This document shows positions 34,131-44,266 of a DNA stretch of 64,000 bases, piece after piece (the stretch's first letter is position 1; every line of letters begins with the position of its first letter). Source of the stretch: UBA60 sp964587885 (GTDB taxonomy: Archaea > Thermoplasmatota > Poseidoniia > Poseidoniales > Poseidoniaceae); NCBI GenBank assembly GCA_964587885.1, contig CAZPME010000007.1, positions 15,892 to 79,891 on the forward strand, in the 5' to 3' direction. The notes beneath the pieces were generated by a model. It ran no database searches and had not been told where the DNA came from. It saw only the letters and a list, made by a program, of their open reading frames with translations. The position numbers and the translations under genes are program-made.

Positions 34131-35336
34131 ATGAGCGACATTCCTGTAGCAAAACGTGCCGCACAGATAGAATACGCAATTCGTGATGTAGTGGTTCCAG
34201 CAATGGAACTTGAGCGGCAGGGACATGAGATTATTAAATTGAATATTGGCGACCCTATTGCCTACCCTGGCCTACCCACTCCAAAGCACATGGTAGAAGC
34301 ATTTCAGCGAAGTTTGAGTGCAGGTGAAAGTGGCTATTCTCCCTCATATGGATTACCCCAATTGCGTGCTGCAATCGCAAAAGATGAAGATAGAAAGGGG
34401 TGGAATTGCTCTGCTGAAGATGTCTATGTTTGTCATGGTGTTACTGAGGCTTTACAAATTATTTTTGCTGCCACTTTAGAACAAGGTTCCAAGGTATTAG
34501 CGCCAGGACCCCACTATCCTCCCTACATGGCTTATCCGCAAATGTATGGCGCTAAAACCATTGAATACAAGTTGAAATCTGATGATGAGTGGCGAGTCGA
34601 TTTTGATGACGTTGAGGAAAAAATGGATGAAGATGTGCGATTATTGGTTCTTATCAACCCCAACAATCCTTGCGGCAATGTAGCCAATTCTGAAGAAATT
34701 AAAAGATTACTCGCTATCGCTGAGAATTGGCCCAATTGTATGATAATTGCCGATGAAATATATGATGAATTAGATTTCACCAATGCACATTCTAGTGTTG
34801 CATCACACTCGACCAAAACTCCTATTTTTACCCTTAATGGAGTCTCAAAGAATTATTACGCTCCGGGTTGGAGGATCGGTTATCTAGCAATACATGACCC
34901 AGCAAATCGCCTCAGTCTAGTTCGCGATGGAATCGAGCGACTATTGCGTTCACGGCTATGTGCCTCGACTCCTGCTCAGATGGGTTATCTCGCCGGCCTA
35001 AATTCCGACCGTGCATGGATGAAGGGTTATTCCGACAAAGTACGTCGCCAACGCGACCTTTGTATAGAACGAATTGAGCGGATCGAAGGACTTGAGGTTG
35101 AGGCTCCGGGTGGTGCATTCTACATGTTCGTTAGATTAACAGATGAACACTGGTACGAGAATGATAAGGAATTTGTCCTGAAATTACTAGATGAAGAGCA
35201 TGTGTTAGTTGTTCATGGAAGCGGCTTTTCGGCAAAACTGGGTAAAGGCCATATCCGCATAGTCTACCTTCCAGGAGAGAATGTATTAAATGAGGCATTT
35301 GACAGAATTGAAGCATTTTTGACCCGCCATCGATAA
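34131..35336 (+). CDS. Pyridoxal-phosphate aminotransferase, class I (alanine/aspartate type)
   Basis: Fold-type I aminotransferase. Seen are IKLNIGDPIAYPGLPTPKHM, GYSPSYGLPQLRAAIA, VTEALQIIF, LINPNNPCGNV, IIADEIYDELDF and LNGVSKNYYAPGWRIGYL, where the Lys of GVSKNY binds the cofactor. PGGAFYMFVRL is close to the C-terminus. The family phrase with P-P at 125 (APGPHYPPYM) and SKNY rather than SKTF resembles alanine-type enzymes, but substrate cannot be fixed by sequence alone. Follows the EVE gene. Confidence 0.92.
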   Translation: MSDIPVAKRAAQIEYAIRDVVVPAMELERQGHEIIKLNIGDPIAYPGLPTPKHMVEAFQRSLSAGESGYSPSYGLPQLRAAIAKDEDRKGWNCSAEDVYVCHGVTEALQIIFAATLEQGSKVLAPGPHYPPYMAYPQMYGAKTIEYKLKSDDEWRVDFDDVEEKMDEDVRLLVLINPNNPCGNVANSEEIKRLLAIAENWPNCMIIADEIYDELDFTNAHSSVASHSTKTPIFTLNGVSKNYYAPGWRIGYLAIHDPANRLSLVRDGIERLLRSRLCASTPAQMGYLAGLNSDRAWMKGYSDKVRRQRDLCIERIERIEGLEVEAPGGAFYMFVRLTDEHWYENDKEFVLKLLDEEHVLVVHGSGFSAKLGKGHIRIVYLPGENVLNEAFDRIEAFLTRHR

Positions 35337-35384
35337 TACTATCGTCGGCGAACTTCTCATAATGTTCAACACATAGCAACCGAT

Positions 35385-38300
35385 ATGGGCGCAAGGCATA
35401 GGTGTGCAATTATACGCTCGTTACTTGTTGTTGCAGTATTATCTACAATCACTTTTCTACCTACTACATTAGCCGAATCAACCAGCGAAAATGGCGCAGC
35501 AGTAATGTCGCCTGCAAATTTCTCTTTAGAGTTGATTTTTCCAGTCCTAACCGCATTCGCTATTGCTATATTCATGTGGCGTTTCTTGGTACCCAATTCA
35601 CTTTCATCCTTGCAAATTGCCTTCGAAATAGATGATGCACTGTATGAAGTTCATCGTTTGACTCGGACAAGAGAAGAGGCACGTGAACTGCTTAGATTAC
35701 CTAGTGTGGGATTTGGAGTCGCACTCTATTTGATGGCGATGACCGGCATTTTAATTTTGGTAGGGGAATTGACATTCCAACCAAATACCTACTACCAATT
35801 GAATGTGTTTTTGATTTTCTTATTGATTTTAATTCCGATATTATTCAGTCCATGGGAAACTCTCACAGCACAAGTTGGGATGTTTTATCGTGATAAAGTA
35901 AGAGTAAAATGGTACATCAAATTGATGAGAAGGGCCATTACTTTAGGAATTCTACTATTTTCCACAGGCCTAGTATTGTGGGTAGGCATGTCACAAGTAG
36001 GTGGGTTATCACCGATTTGGGTAGTATATGCACTTCTAGTTTTCATGTCACCTACAATTCTTGCTTATGGGCGAATTCTAGGGGCCTCATGGAACATGCT
36101 ACTGCAGAAGAAATGGGAGACGGTTAGAGGTTTTGAGACTCCAATTGATCCAGATCCACCAGGATTTTTCAAGCGAGTCGGTTCATTCATCCTCACATTC
36201 TTCTTATTAACCATGCCATTAACAGCCTTGAATGGGATAATTACTGTTATTCACGTAATGCTAAATGAGCCTGCTAATTCAGAAGAAATTCTAAATTTTG
36301 GCGGGATTATCGGATATTCGTTGTATGAATGGGCTGAATTAAACCAAGATTGGATTGAAAAATGGATTTCAATTAAGCAGTTGGCTTCAACCCTTACCAT
36401 ATACTTGAGTTTTAACATTGCAATCGTCGGCTTGGCGTTTATCTTTGAATTGACACGCAACTTGTTTATCGGTGGACAAACATTTGGAGGTCTAGGTGGT
36501 GTATCGCTGGCATCGCCGCGTGAAATTCGTTCGGAAGAGTCTGCTCAAGCTAAAATATTGTACTTCTCATTTGCTGGTTTTTCTGGCTACACTGTACTGT
36601 TATTGATTTTAATTTGCTACAAAGAATTCTCACATTTAATGCCGTATACTTATCTGCTTGAACAACAAGGATTTACTGAATTAATAATATTGCAAAGTAC
36701 TTGGCTGTTTATTGCTGTCGGCCAAACAATTTTCATAATGACTTGGCTTCTAAGTATAGTTCGATTTGCCAGCCTTTCCAAACTTGATTTCGATCTTGAC
36801 CCAGAACTTCGGCGCGAAGGAGTCATAATGGCAGGCGGCGGTGATTGGATGCGGGAATTAATTGAGAAGGCTGCAAGGCTCGATGACATAGATCATTTGC
36901 GCCGCTTCCAGCAAGAGTTTATCGATGGTGACGAAGCTGTAATTCGCCTTGAGAAATCACGCGCTAAAATGATTGAAATGGCACTACGCGGGCTTTGGCC
37001 GAAGGCAACAGAAGAAGCACGTAAGGTTCTGGCCCAAGAAGGTGGAGATGATGATGAAGCGCGAATGATAATAGCACTAGGGCATTTATCCTGCCGTCGT
37101 CTTGATGCGGCTCGTGAAGCTTTGCGTGGATTGGAAATTGATGAGGGATATGACGAGCCTGAATTGATTTCATTTGTCCTCGAATGGCTCGACCCATGGC
37201 GAGGACAAGTTGATGAAGATGACATATGGGATTGGGAGAATAATTCATGCATCGATAATCTAAATGATTTGATGAAAAGGATGCGGAATTGGACGCCAAT
37301 CCCCCAAAATAAAAGTCAACACAGTGACCGTTTGACTGTTCATGCAAGATTGAATCATGTTGCTTTGTTACGTTCACAACGGCGCCATGAAGAGGCATTG
37401 GACTTGGCATTAGAATTGGTCAAAATGGAGCCCCTAAGTGCCAAAGCAAGAATTGCAGCAGCATTATGCCTGGTTGATATTGGCGAATGGCATTCAGCAC
37501 TTAGCATCTATAAAGAATTAAGCGAGAGTGATACTTTTGATCCAAGAGTTAAGGCCTTGGGCGCCCTACTTGGAATGGATGAAGATGATTCTGAATTCGA
37601 GGTTTCATTAGCAATAGGAGATAGTAAATCGACCCGTAATTGGGTAAATGAGGCACCAGTGAATGCCATAGCGGCTCTCCATGCTAAGAAAGGTGAAGAC
37701 GAAGCAATGAATGCCAATATGATGGTCAGCGCTCATCAGTCCCTTGAGAAAGGGATACCTCCTAGATATTCGAAATCTCCAATTTCAATTGTTCTCAACT
37801 TCTTTGTTTTGCTTCCAGCATGGTGGATTATAGGAATATATTTGACTTCGGTTAGGTCTTTTGCAACTGGCATCGGTTTAGCTATTGCCCTAACTGCACT
37901 GCATATTTTCTATCGCCATTTCCGCCGCAATCAACGTCGCCTAATCAAGCACCGTGACCAAAAGGGGATGATTGCATATGCACGGAGGCTCAAAAGGCTG
38001 AGGGCTAAACCTGACAAGCAGACGCTGCCAATAGGCAACCATATGCTATTATCTGGAATACTACTGCCAATTAATGGCGCTATTTACGACATAGGCTTAC
38101 CTGCATGGCTTACTGTAAGATTACCCTCCGAGTCCGACAAAAACATTAGAAAGAAGTTCGCCAAAAGAGTTATTGAAATGCGCAAAAGGAAGACCGCACG
38201 ATTAACCCCCCTTACTAGCAATTGGTGGGTTAAACGTCCCAATGAAATGAGGCACGAAGGTGAATATCTTCAGCAATTTATCGGACCTTCTGCATATCGA

Positions 38301-38489
38301 GGGCGGGACAATCACATCGCTCGGAAAAAGCGCATTAATCGCATTGCCCCGAGTGTATTAGAGTCTCGAGTTCCAATTACTCAACGTAATCTAGGCAAAA
38401 TGGGAATTCATCAAAACACACGTATTAGTGAAAGAAAAAGGAGTGGTCGTCCGAGTTCAAGGACACCAAGTTCGAGGCGACCTAATTAG
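35385..38489 (+). CDS. Large membrane protein with cytosolic TPR-like domain, 1034 aa
   Basis: Not recognised. A signal peptide or first segment (LLVVAVLSTITFLPTTLA) and about ten hydrophobic spans occupy residues 1-470. A soluble helical region follows (about 480-790) with TPR-like helix pairs, for example HARLNHVALLRSQRRHEEALDLALELVKMEP and ARIAAALCLVDIGEWHSALSIYKELSE. Two further spans lie near 800-850 (VLNFFVLLPAWWIIGIYL and ATGIGLAIALTALHIFY), and a very basic tail ends the protein (RPSSRTPSSRRPN). This combination suggests an envelope-assembly or secretion-related scaffold, as inference. Confidence 0.82.
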   Translation: MGARHRCAIIRSLLVVAVLSTITFLPTTLAESTSENGAAVMSPANFSLELIFPVLTAFAIAIFMWRFLVPNSLSSLQIAFEIDDALYEVHRLTRTREEARELLRLPSVGFGVALYLMAMTGILILVGELTFQPNTYYQLNVFLIFLLILIPILFSPWETLTAQVGMFYRDKVRVKWYIKLMRRAITLGILLFSTGLVLWVGMSQVGGLSPIWVVYALLVFMSPTILAYGRILGASWNMLLQKKWETVRGFETPIDPDPPGFFKRVGSFILTFFLLTMPLTALNGIITVIHVMLNEPANSEEILNFGGIIGYSLYEWAELNQDWIEKWISIKQLASTLTIYLSFNIAIVGLAFIFELTRNLFIGGQTFGGLGGVSLASPREIRSEESAQAKILYFSFAGFSGYTVLLLILICYKEFSHLMPYTYLLEQQGFTELIILQSTWLFIAVGQTIFIMTWLLSIVRFASLSKLDFDLDPELRREGVIMAGGGDWMRELIEKAARLDDIDHLRRFQQEFIDGDEAVIRLEKSRAKMIEMALRGLWPKATEEARKVLAQEGGDDDEARMIIALGHLSCRRLDAAREALRGLEIDEGYDEPELISFVLEWLDPWRGQVDEDDIWDWENNSCIDNLNDLMKRMRNWTPIPQNKSQHSDRLTVHARLNHVALLRSQRRHEEALDLALELVKMEPLSAKARIAAALCLVDIGEWHSALSIYKELSESDTFDPRVKALGALLGMDEDDSEFEVSLAIGDSKSTRNWVNEAPVNAIAALHAKKGEDEAMNANMMVSAHQSLEKGIPPRYSKSPISIVLNFFVLLPAWWIIGIYLTSVRSFATGIGLAIALTALHIFYRHFRRNQRRLIKHRDQKGMIAYARRLKRLRAKPDKQTLPIGNHMLLSGILLPINGAIYDIGLPAWLTVRLPSESDKNIRKKFAKRVIEMRKRKTARLTPLTSNWWVKRPNEMRHEGEYLQQFIGPSAYRGRDNHIARKKRINRIAPSVLESRVPITQRNLGKMGIHQNTRISERKRSGRPSSRTPSSRRPN

Positions 38490-38491
38490 TG

Positions 38492-39847
38492 CTACAAGTC
38501 TGTGAAAACGGGGTCATCATAGGCTCCCTTTCCGGTAGGCCAGCAGTAATTGATTGTGGAAAAATCATTCTTTAAGGCTGCAGCACGCTCTCTAACAGTG
38601 GCCTCATGCCCACCTGCAGCTGCAAGATGAATAAGGTCTGCAACTTCATCCATTTCATCCCCCCCCATTCCTAAACGCGTCATCTCGGGTGTACCTAAAC
38701 GAATACCAGATGGTAGAACTGCAGATGTATCACCAGGTAGCATGTTCTTATTCATTACCAATCCTTGCGACTCAGCTCGAAGACTGACATCAGCACCACC
38801 ACCAAATTCCTGGACATCGACAAGAATCGTATGGCTCTCGGTAAATCCATGATCAGGGGCAAAAACTTTCATTCCACGATCCCACAATCCCTCAGCCAAT
38901 ATTTTTGCATTTGAAATAATATTTGCTGCATAGTCAACTTGAAATTCAAGCGCCTCAGCCAAAGAAACCCCCAATGCAGCGACCTTGTGGAGATGGTGAT
39001 TAGAATGGACTCCGGGGAAAACTCTTGACCTAATCGTCTTGTGGAGCATTTGCCCATTAGGTAATTCCACATCACTATTCCCTAGAATAATTCCATGCTG
39101 AGGGCCGGGGAATGTTTTGTGCGTTGAAGCCGTAACAATATCGACTCCGTCGCCGAGTGGGTCCTGAAACTTACCACCTGCAATCAGTCCTAAAACGTGT
39201 GCTGCATCGTACATCACACTTGCGCCAATTTCTCTTGCCGCGTCAATTAATGGCTCTAGTTCTGTCGGAAACAAATATACTGACTGGCCAAAATAGCAAA
39301 TTCGCGGTTTCTCAGTAAGTATTGCTCGGGAAGCAATATCAGTATCTATTGACATTGTTTCTGGAATTGATGGATATGTTACTGTCGAAAAACCACGTAG
39401 ACCGGCCGCACCAAAGCGCTGAGTCGAAATATGTGCTCCTGCCTCGAGTTGGGGAGCCATGAATTTGTCACCTGCTTGTCCGAGACTGAAAAGTGATGAT
39501 ATATTGGCGGAAGTGCCCGAAATCGGTCGCACATCAGCAAAAGGGCAGCTAAAAAGACGCTTGGCGAGATTTTCAGTATGGGTCTCTATGGGATCATAAT
39601 CGGCATTGCCCTCATAGTATCTCGAGCCGGGTAAACCCTCAGCATAGCGATTATGCAAATCTGTAGCAAACATTTCTGCTGCACGTGGACTGACTAAATT
39701 CTCACTGGCAATAAGTGGAATACTATTTTGGAAACGCCGATGGTGTTGAATCACCTGAGATTGAATATACCGCAAATTTTCTTTTACCGGCCCATCTATA
39801 TCTGGAAAAGCAATCGGTTCTGGAAATGGACTTCCATCGCTGGCCAT
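38492..39847 (-). CDS. glyA: Serine hydroxymethyltransferase
   Basis: PLP enzyme interconverting serine and glycine with a folate- or pterin-type C1 carrier. IPLIASENLVSPRAAEM, YAEGLPGSRYYEGNADYDPIE, RPISGTSANISSLFSLGQ, VMYDAAHVLGLIAGGKF and TASTHKTFPGPQHG (cofactor Lys in the THKT) are family motifs. The usual phrase is THKTLRGPRGG, and FPGPQHG here is a variant. The ATG at 39847 gives 451 aa; the open frame extends 60 bp upstream through GTG and TTG codons. Divergent from the next gene. Confidence 0.94.
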   Translation of the reverse strand: MASDGSPFPEPIAFPDIDGPVKENLRYIQSQVIQHHRRFQNSIPLIASENLVSPRAAEMFATDLHNRYAEGLPGSRYYEGNADYDPIETHTENLAKRLFSCPFADVRPISGTSANISSLFSLGQAGDKFMAPQLEAGAHISTQRFGAAGLRGFSTVTYPSIPETMSIDTDIASRAILTEKPRICYFGQSVYLFPTELEPLIDAAREIGASVMYDAAHVLGLIAGGKFQDPLGDGVDIVTASTHKTFPGPQHGIILGNSDVELPNGQMLHKTIRSRVFPGVHSNHHLHKVAALGVSLAEALEFQVDYAANIISNAKILAEGLWDRGMKVFAPDHGFTESHTILVDVQEFGGGADVSLRAESQGLVMNKNMLPGDTSAVLPSGIRLGTPEMTRLGMGGDEMDEVADLIHLAAAGGHEATVRERAAALKNDFSTINYCWPTGKGAYDDPVFTDL

Positions 39848-39945
39848 AAAACCAAAAGTCCCGATACGGTGTATGAGTTTGACTGGTAAGGGTTGTCGAT
39901 TCAACACGGCACAACAATCAACATTGCGATTTACTTGGATACTTT

Positions 39946-41037
39946 ATGCCAGTTAATGAGAGTGAGGATTCCTTACTTCGCTCGCGTCTGGTTTCACGCT
40001 GGCGAATTGATGACTCATACCGAATAATTGACCGCGATTGTAATGCTGAGCCTGTTTGGCTCGTAAGTAGCGGGTTTTGGCGAGATTGGTTTGCTGAAAT
40101 AGAGGATGTCATGGATACACCGTTAGAACGCAGACTCGCATATGCTAGTGAATCCCACGAAACATGGCGATTGCAACAAAGAATGATTACTGAACTACTA
40201 CCCAATCCAATTATTGGAAAAAACAAATCCCGCCTCAATTGGATAAATGCAGATTGGGAGGAACGAGGTATTGGCAAATTGTCCTCGCTAATTGGTGATG
40301 AATTGATGGTCTCGGGTAGATGTATTTCAGCCCAGGCCTCCGGGCAAGTTTGTGCTATAATGGCAGTTATCCGAAATAGTTCCTTACGTCATCTATGGCG
40401 TGATTATGGTCCCGAACGAACACTTGTTGACCTCGAGAATCGTGGCGCTTTATTACCGCCTGTAATGGATGTGAAGATTACTTGGAATTTTCTTAGGTGC
40501 GGCGGTGATCGTCCAATGGAAAAGTTGCAAAATTCAGCACTAAATATACTTGAAGGCCACCTTTATATAGATTCTATAAAACATATATTTATTGGGCGGG
40601 ACTTGGTGCTAAGATTGGCAGAAAATATTGCTTTGCAAGAGTTGATCCCCAATTCCGATGAGCGCACGGAATGGAATGGGATTAGTTCAGATGAAGGAGT
40701 GATTTGGTCAGCAATGGCTGAAGCTACTCGGCGTGTTTTTATCGCCGAAGGTGGACACGTACTAATCGGTGATAGCAGTCATTGGAATAATGTAATTGAG
40801 GAAAATTTAACCCAATATGGACTAGGGAAATTATGCTCAGTAAAGAGCATTGGTGATTATGGAGAAATCCAATTTTCACTTGAGGGGGGAATTCATCCCT
40901 CATTGTGCGTAGGTATTTTATTGGGATGTTGGCAAAGATCCGAGGGTAGAGATGGGCGCGCAAAATGGTGGCAAAATGGCCATGTACAGATGATTGAAAT
41001 AATCCCTAGGAGAGCGCTTGCAGACCCCATTTCGTAG
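39946..41037 (+). CDS. Hypothetical protein, 363 aa
   Basis: Not recognised. A soluble Trp-rich protein, with segments such as RWRIDDSYRII, FWRDWFAEIED, ETWRLQQRMITELL, DWEERGIGKLSSLIGDEL and HLWRDYGPERTLVDLENRGALL, and no signal or membrane span. The C-terminal part reads as mixed alpha/beta (RRVFIAEGGHVLIGDSSHW, EIQFSLEGGIHPSLCVGILLGC). It starts 99 bp from the glyA ATG on the opposite strand and is followed by a surface-protein gene. Probably a lineage-specific protein. Confidence 0.75.
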   Translation: MPVNESEDSLLRSRLVSRWRIDDSYRIIDRDCNAEPVWLVSSGFWRDWFAEIEDVMDTPLERRLAYASESHETWRLQQRMITELLPNPIIGKNKSRLNWINADWEERGIGKLSSLIGDELMVSGRCISAQASGQVCAIMAVIRNSSLRHLWRDYGPERTLVDLENRGALLPPVMDVKITWNFLRCGGDRPMEKLQNSALNILEGHLYIDSIKHIFIGRDLVLRLAENIALQELIPNSDERTEWNGISSDEGVIWSAMAEATRRVFIAEGGHVLIGDSSHWNNVIEENLTQYGLGKLCSVKSIGDYGEIQFSLEGGIHPSLCVGILLGCWQRSEGRDGRAKWWQNGHVQMIEIIPRRALADPIS

Positions 41038-41131
41038 ACTTGTGACATAATCTATTACCCATCACTTTTATGTCTATTACTTGAAGTCGGTGGGATAGTT
41101 CCGACTACGTCTGTTGGCTCCGGTGATAATA

Positions 41132-44100
41132 ATGGTGCTCTCTCACAACCAAATGGCTTACTCAGCAATTGCTGTAACAATGATATTTGGCTCACTCTTT
41201 GTAGGTATGAGTGGTTTCGTCCAAACCAGCGAAGGTCTAGGATTTTTTGAGCCAGCGGGTGAAGAGAATCTATTTGAAGATGAAGAATTAATTTCTCAGG
41301 CTATCGACACCGATGGAGATGGATTGCCAGATAAGATGGAAGAAGTACAATATGGGACCGATCCGTTACGCGAGGATACGGATAATGATGGACTTAATGA
41401 TGGCTGGGAAGTCGCAAATGGACTTAATCCCCTTGATTCTGGTGATGCTGATGAGGATAACGCCCCCCCAGCAACTGGAGATGAGTCGAGTAGTGAAGGT
41501 AATGAATCTGAAAGTTGGCCAAATCCAGAGGATGGACCCAATGGTGACCCAGACAGAGATGGGTTGACTAATCAGCAAGAACAAGCTTTTGGCACCGAGC
41601 CAAAACTAGCTGACACTGATGGTGATGGACTCAATGACCGCTGGGAAGTTGAATATATGCACTACAACCAAACCGCACAAGATGGTGAAGTAATTGACCT
41701 GTTTAATCCATTATCGGGAAATTGGAATTGCGGTTTACTTACCGAGGCCAAAAGGAGTGCAATTAAACAAACTCTGGATAATGACGACCAAAGACCCTCT
41801 TGGGATGAGATGGCAAATATTGCTGGTCAGTATTCATGTGATGCTATTCTTGATTCTGATGGCGATGGATTATTCAATTTTGAAGAAGAGCAATATGGCA
41901 CCGATCCACTTTCGACTGATAGTGACGGAGACTTGCTGTCAGATAGTATAGAAATCGCCTACGGAACCGTGAGTGTTGATGATTTCTATAATCAAATCTA
42001 CGGTGTATCGGTCGATAAAAAGGCGCCATTTTCAGATGCAAGTGGTGGCATGATTTCGTGGTATCTCGAGGATATGGATGGCGATGGAAAATTCAACGGC
42101 CCTTCAGATTGGGATACTGACGGAGATGGCATGCCCGATGGATTTGAATTTTACTTTAGTGATTCTGCAGACCACCCCTATGCTGGTGCCGCAATTTCAA
42201 CTACCCAACTTCTTGATCCTGCAAATGGCTCTGATGCTTACCACGATTGGGATGAGGACGATTTGAATAATGCCGAGGAATATCGTGTTGCATTCACCTT
42301 TGGGCCCAAAAGTTTCACAAATCCCTGGCTTGCAGATACCGATGCCGATGACATGCCAGATGGTTGGGAATTTGAAAACGGATTAAATGCAACCGATGGA
42401 GAAAATTGGGATGAAGACCCAGACCATGACGGATGGGATGCAGACGGTGATGGTAGTTCCTTCTTTGATGAACTAGAAGGGCCTTCTGCTAGAGTATATG
42501 CCATTGATGTTTCTCTAGATCAATGGGTAGAGGTTAACCAAACCGTTGCTCGTGCCCAAGTTACATTAGCAGGAGGTAATCCTGTAGTCTATCCAATTAG
42601 AGCAATGGCGACCGGGTACGTCTATTCCATCCATGTGCAACTCGGTGATACCATCGATAGTCGCCTTACACCTTGGCTAACCGTTGTTGAGCCATCTGAA
42701 ATGTTTACCAATCTGCAAGAATACAATGCTCGGGACCGCGATGGAGATGGCTTGAGTGATTCTCGCTCTACCGATCCTCTAAACCCAGATACCGATGGTG
42801 ATGGGTTAATTGACGGAATTGAAGTAATGGGATGGGAGATACAGGTTGTTAGTCATGGAGTCCACCAAGTTCGGGTGATTAGCGACCCTGGAGATTGGGA
42901 TACTGATGACGATGGATTAACCGATTTCAAGGAGTTTTCCAGTGTTTGTGACTTAGGTTCTAATGCCAGCAATAGTGATACTGATAACGATGGACTTGGT
43001 GATTATCACGAGGCTTCGATTGGACACGAATGGGAAGGAGAAAATTATTCGACAAGTCCATGTATGGATGATACAGATAACGATGGTTTGGTCGATGGAG
43101 AAGAATTGGAGATAGGTGATGATGGATATTTGACTCACGCCAACAATTCCGATACCGATGGTGATGAGTTGATCGACGGAAATGAAGCACTTTACATTCC
43201 ACGCCCATGGCAACAGGGTACTGACCCTACCAATAATGACAGTGATGGAGATGGTATGCTTGATGGCTGGGAAATGCAAGTTGAATCTCTAGAAGATAAT
43301 TCAAAATCTCACAGCCTGTGGGTGGTTTCTGAAAAGTGGCGCACACCTAATTGTGACGAGGCTCAATGCGAACTCGATCCTGGCGGATATATGTGGAATA
43401 ATTGGCTTAAGGGATTCGTTGAAGTGAAGAAATATGAGATGGAAGCAATGAATCTAACCGATTTCCAGATACCAACTAATATTCAGTGTAACTGCAAGGG
43501 ACGTTGGGCTTTGAATCCGGCTGAAGGGACCCTTGATGATGCTCTGTATGATATCGACAATGACACGTTAACTAACTCTGCTGAAGCCCCTGACCGCTGG
43601 GATACAAACCCTGTGGACGACGATACCGACGGTGATATGTTGCCAGATGGATGGGAAGTTTTCTACTCTCTAGAAGCCATACAAAGTGGGTTGGTTGATA
43701 ATGCAACTTTGGAAGCCACCGGCTCTCGTGGAGTGATGGACCCAGCTCTAATTGATTCAGATTTCAACGGTATTGATGACGGTAGTGAGGACCCAGACCA
43801 TGATGGACTAAATCGTACCTCCCTCCTCAATAAATATTGTAAGAACCACGATGACCCATCATCTTCGGATTGCAATATCAACCCGAATACTCCTGATGGT
43901 GCAATATTCTATGAGAATTTGGAGAATTTTACGAACTTCGAGGAATTTGAAAATGGAACTAATCCGATCAACAACGATACCGATGGTGATGAATGGGATG
44001 ATGGACCCGAAGTATTCTATCAAGACCACGATAACGATGGAATGGCGACCGGTTGGGAATTTTACTTTGAATTTGACCCAATGGATTCAGTCGACAGAAA

Positions 44101-44218
44101 TATCGACAGTGATGGCGATGGTCACGTCAACTATTGTGAATACAAGTGGGATACCAATCCACGCGACCCAGTGAGTTATCCAGGGCAGGGTCAATCCTGT
44201 GATTGGTATAATGAATGA
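41132..44218 (+). CDS. Giant surface protein with thrombospondin-type-3 Ca-binding repeats, 1028 aa
   Basis: Signal peptide (SAIAVTMIFGSLFVGMSG) followed by roughly 20 Ca-binding Asp-rich loops of the form D-x-D-x-D-G-x-x-D, such as DTDGDGLPDKMEE, DTDNDGLNDGWEV, DSDGDGLFNFEEE, DTDGDGMPDGFEF, DTDNDGLVDGEEL and DSDGDGMLDGWEM. A short beta-rich insert near residue 460-540 (VDVSLDQWVEVNQTV type) breaks the series. No C-terminal membrane span is seen. The ATG at 41132 has GGTGAT 5 bp upstream; a TTG at 41114 is the alternative. It is likely exported and rigidified by calcium, which suits seawater. Confidence 0.88.
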   Translation: MVLSHNQMAYSAIAVTMIFGSLFVGMSGFVQTSEGLGFFEPAGEENLFEDEELISQAIDTDGDGLPDKMEEVQYGTDPLREDTDNDGLNDGWEVANGLNPLDSGDADEDNAPPATGDESSSEGNESESWPNPEDGPNGDPDRDGLTNQQEQAFGTEPKLADTDGDGLNDRWEVEYMHYNQTAQDGEVIDLFNPLSGNWNCGLLTEAKRSAIKQTLDNDDQRPSWDEMANIAGQYSCDAILDSDGDGLFNFEEEQYGTDPLSTDSDGDLLSDSIEIAYGTVSVDDFYNQIYGVSVDKKAPFSDASGGMISWYLEDMDGDGKFNGPSDWDTDGDGMPDGFEFYFSDSADHPYAGAAISTTQLLDPANGSDAYHDWDEDDLNNAEEYRVAFTFGPKSFTNPWLADTDADDMPDGWEFENGLNATDGENWDEDPDHDGWDADGDGSSFFDELEGPSARVYAIDVSLDQWVEVNQTVARAQVTLAGGNPVVYPIRAMATGYVYSIHVQLGDTIDSRLTPWLTVVEPSEMFTNLQEYNARDRDGDGLSDSRSTDPLNPDTDGDGLIDGIEVMGWEIQVVSHGVHQVRVISDPGDWDTDDDGLTDFKEFSSVCDLGSNASNSDTDNDGLGDYHEASIGHEWEGENYSTSPCMDDTDNDGLVDGEELEIGDDGYLTHANNSDTDGDELIDGNEALYIPRPWQQGTDPTNNDSDGDGMLDGWEMQVESLEDNSKSHSLWVVSEKWRTPNCDEAQCELDPGGYMWNNWLKGFVEVKKYEMEAMNLTDFQIPTNIQCNCKGRWALNPAEGTLDDALYDIDNDTLTNSAEAPDRWDTNPVDDDTDGDMLPDGWEVFYSLEAIQSGLVDNATLEATGSRGVMDPALIDSDFNGIDDGSEDPDHDGLNRTSLLNKYCKNHDDPSSSDCNINPNTPDGAIFYENLENFTNFEEFENGTNPINNDTDGDEWDDGPEVFYQDHDNDGMATGWEFYFEFDPMDSVDRNIDSDGDGHVNYCEYKWDTNPRDPVSYPGQGQSCDWYNE

Positions 44219-44266
44219 TGCCTTGAGCAGTTGGTTTGATAGCGAAACGCTGTCCGTACACTAACA

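Noticed and set aside
41296..41584. Minus-strand and other-frame open frames in the TSP3 gene
   Set aside because: They follow from the repeated Asp/Gly codons of the TSP3 loops and give Ser/Pro-rich or Ile-rich shadows.
41132..44218. Possible tandem DNA repeat or CRISPR
   Set aside because: The Asp-rich loops repeat at protein level with varied codons and spacing. No identical direct repeats with unique spacers are present.
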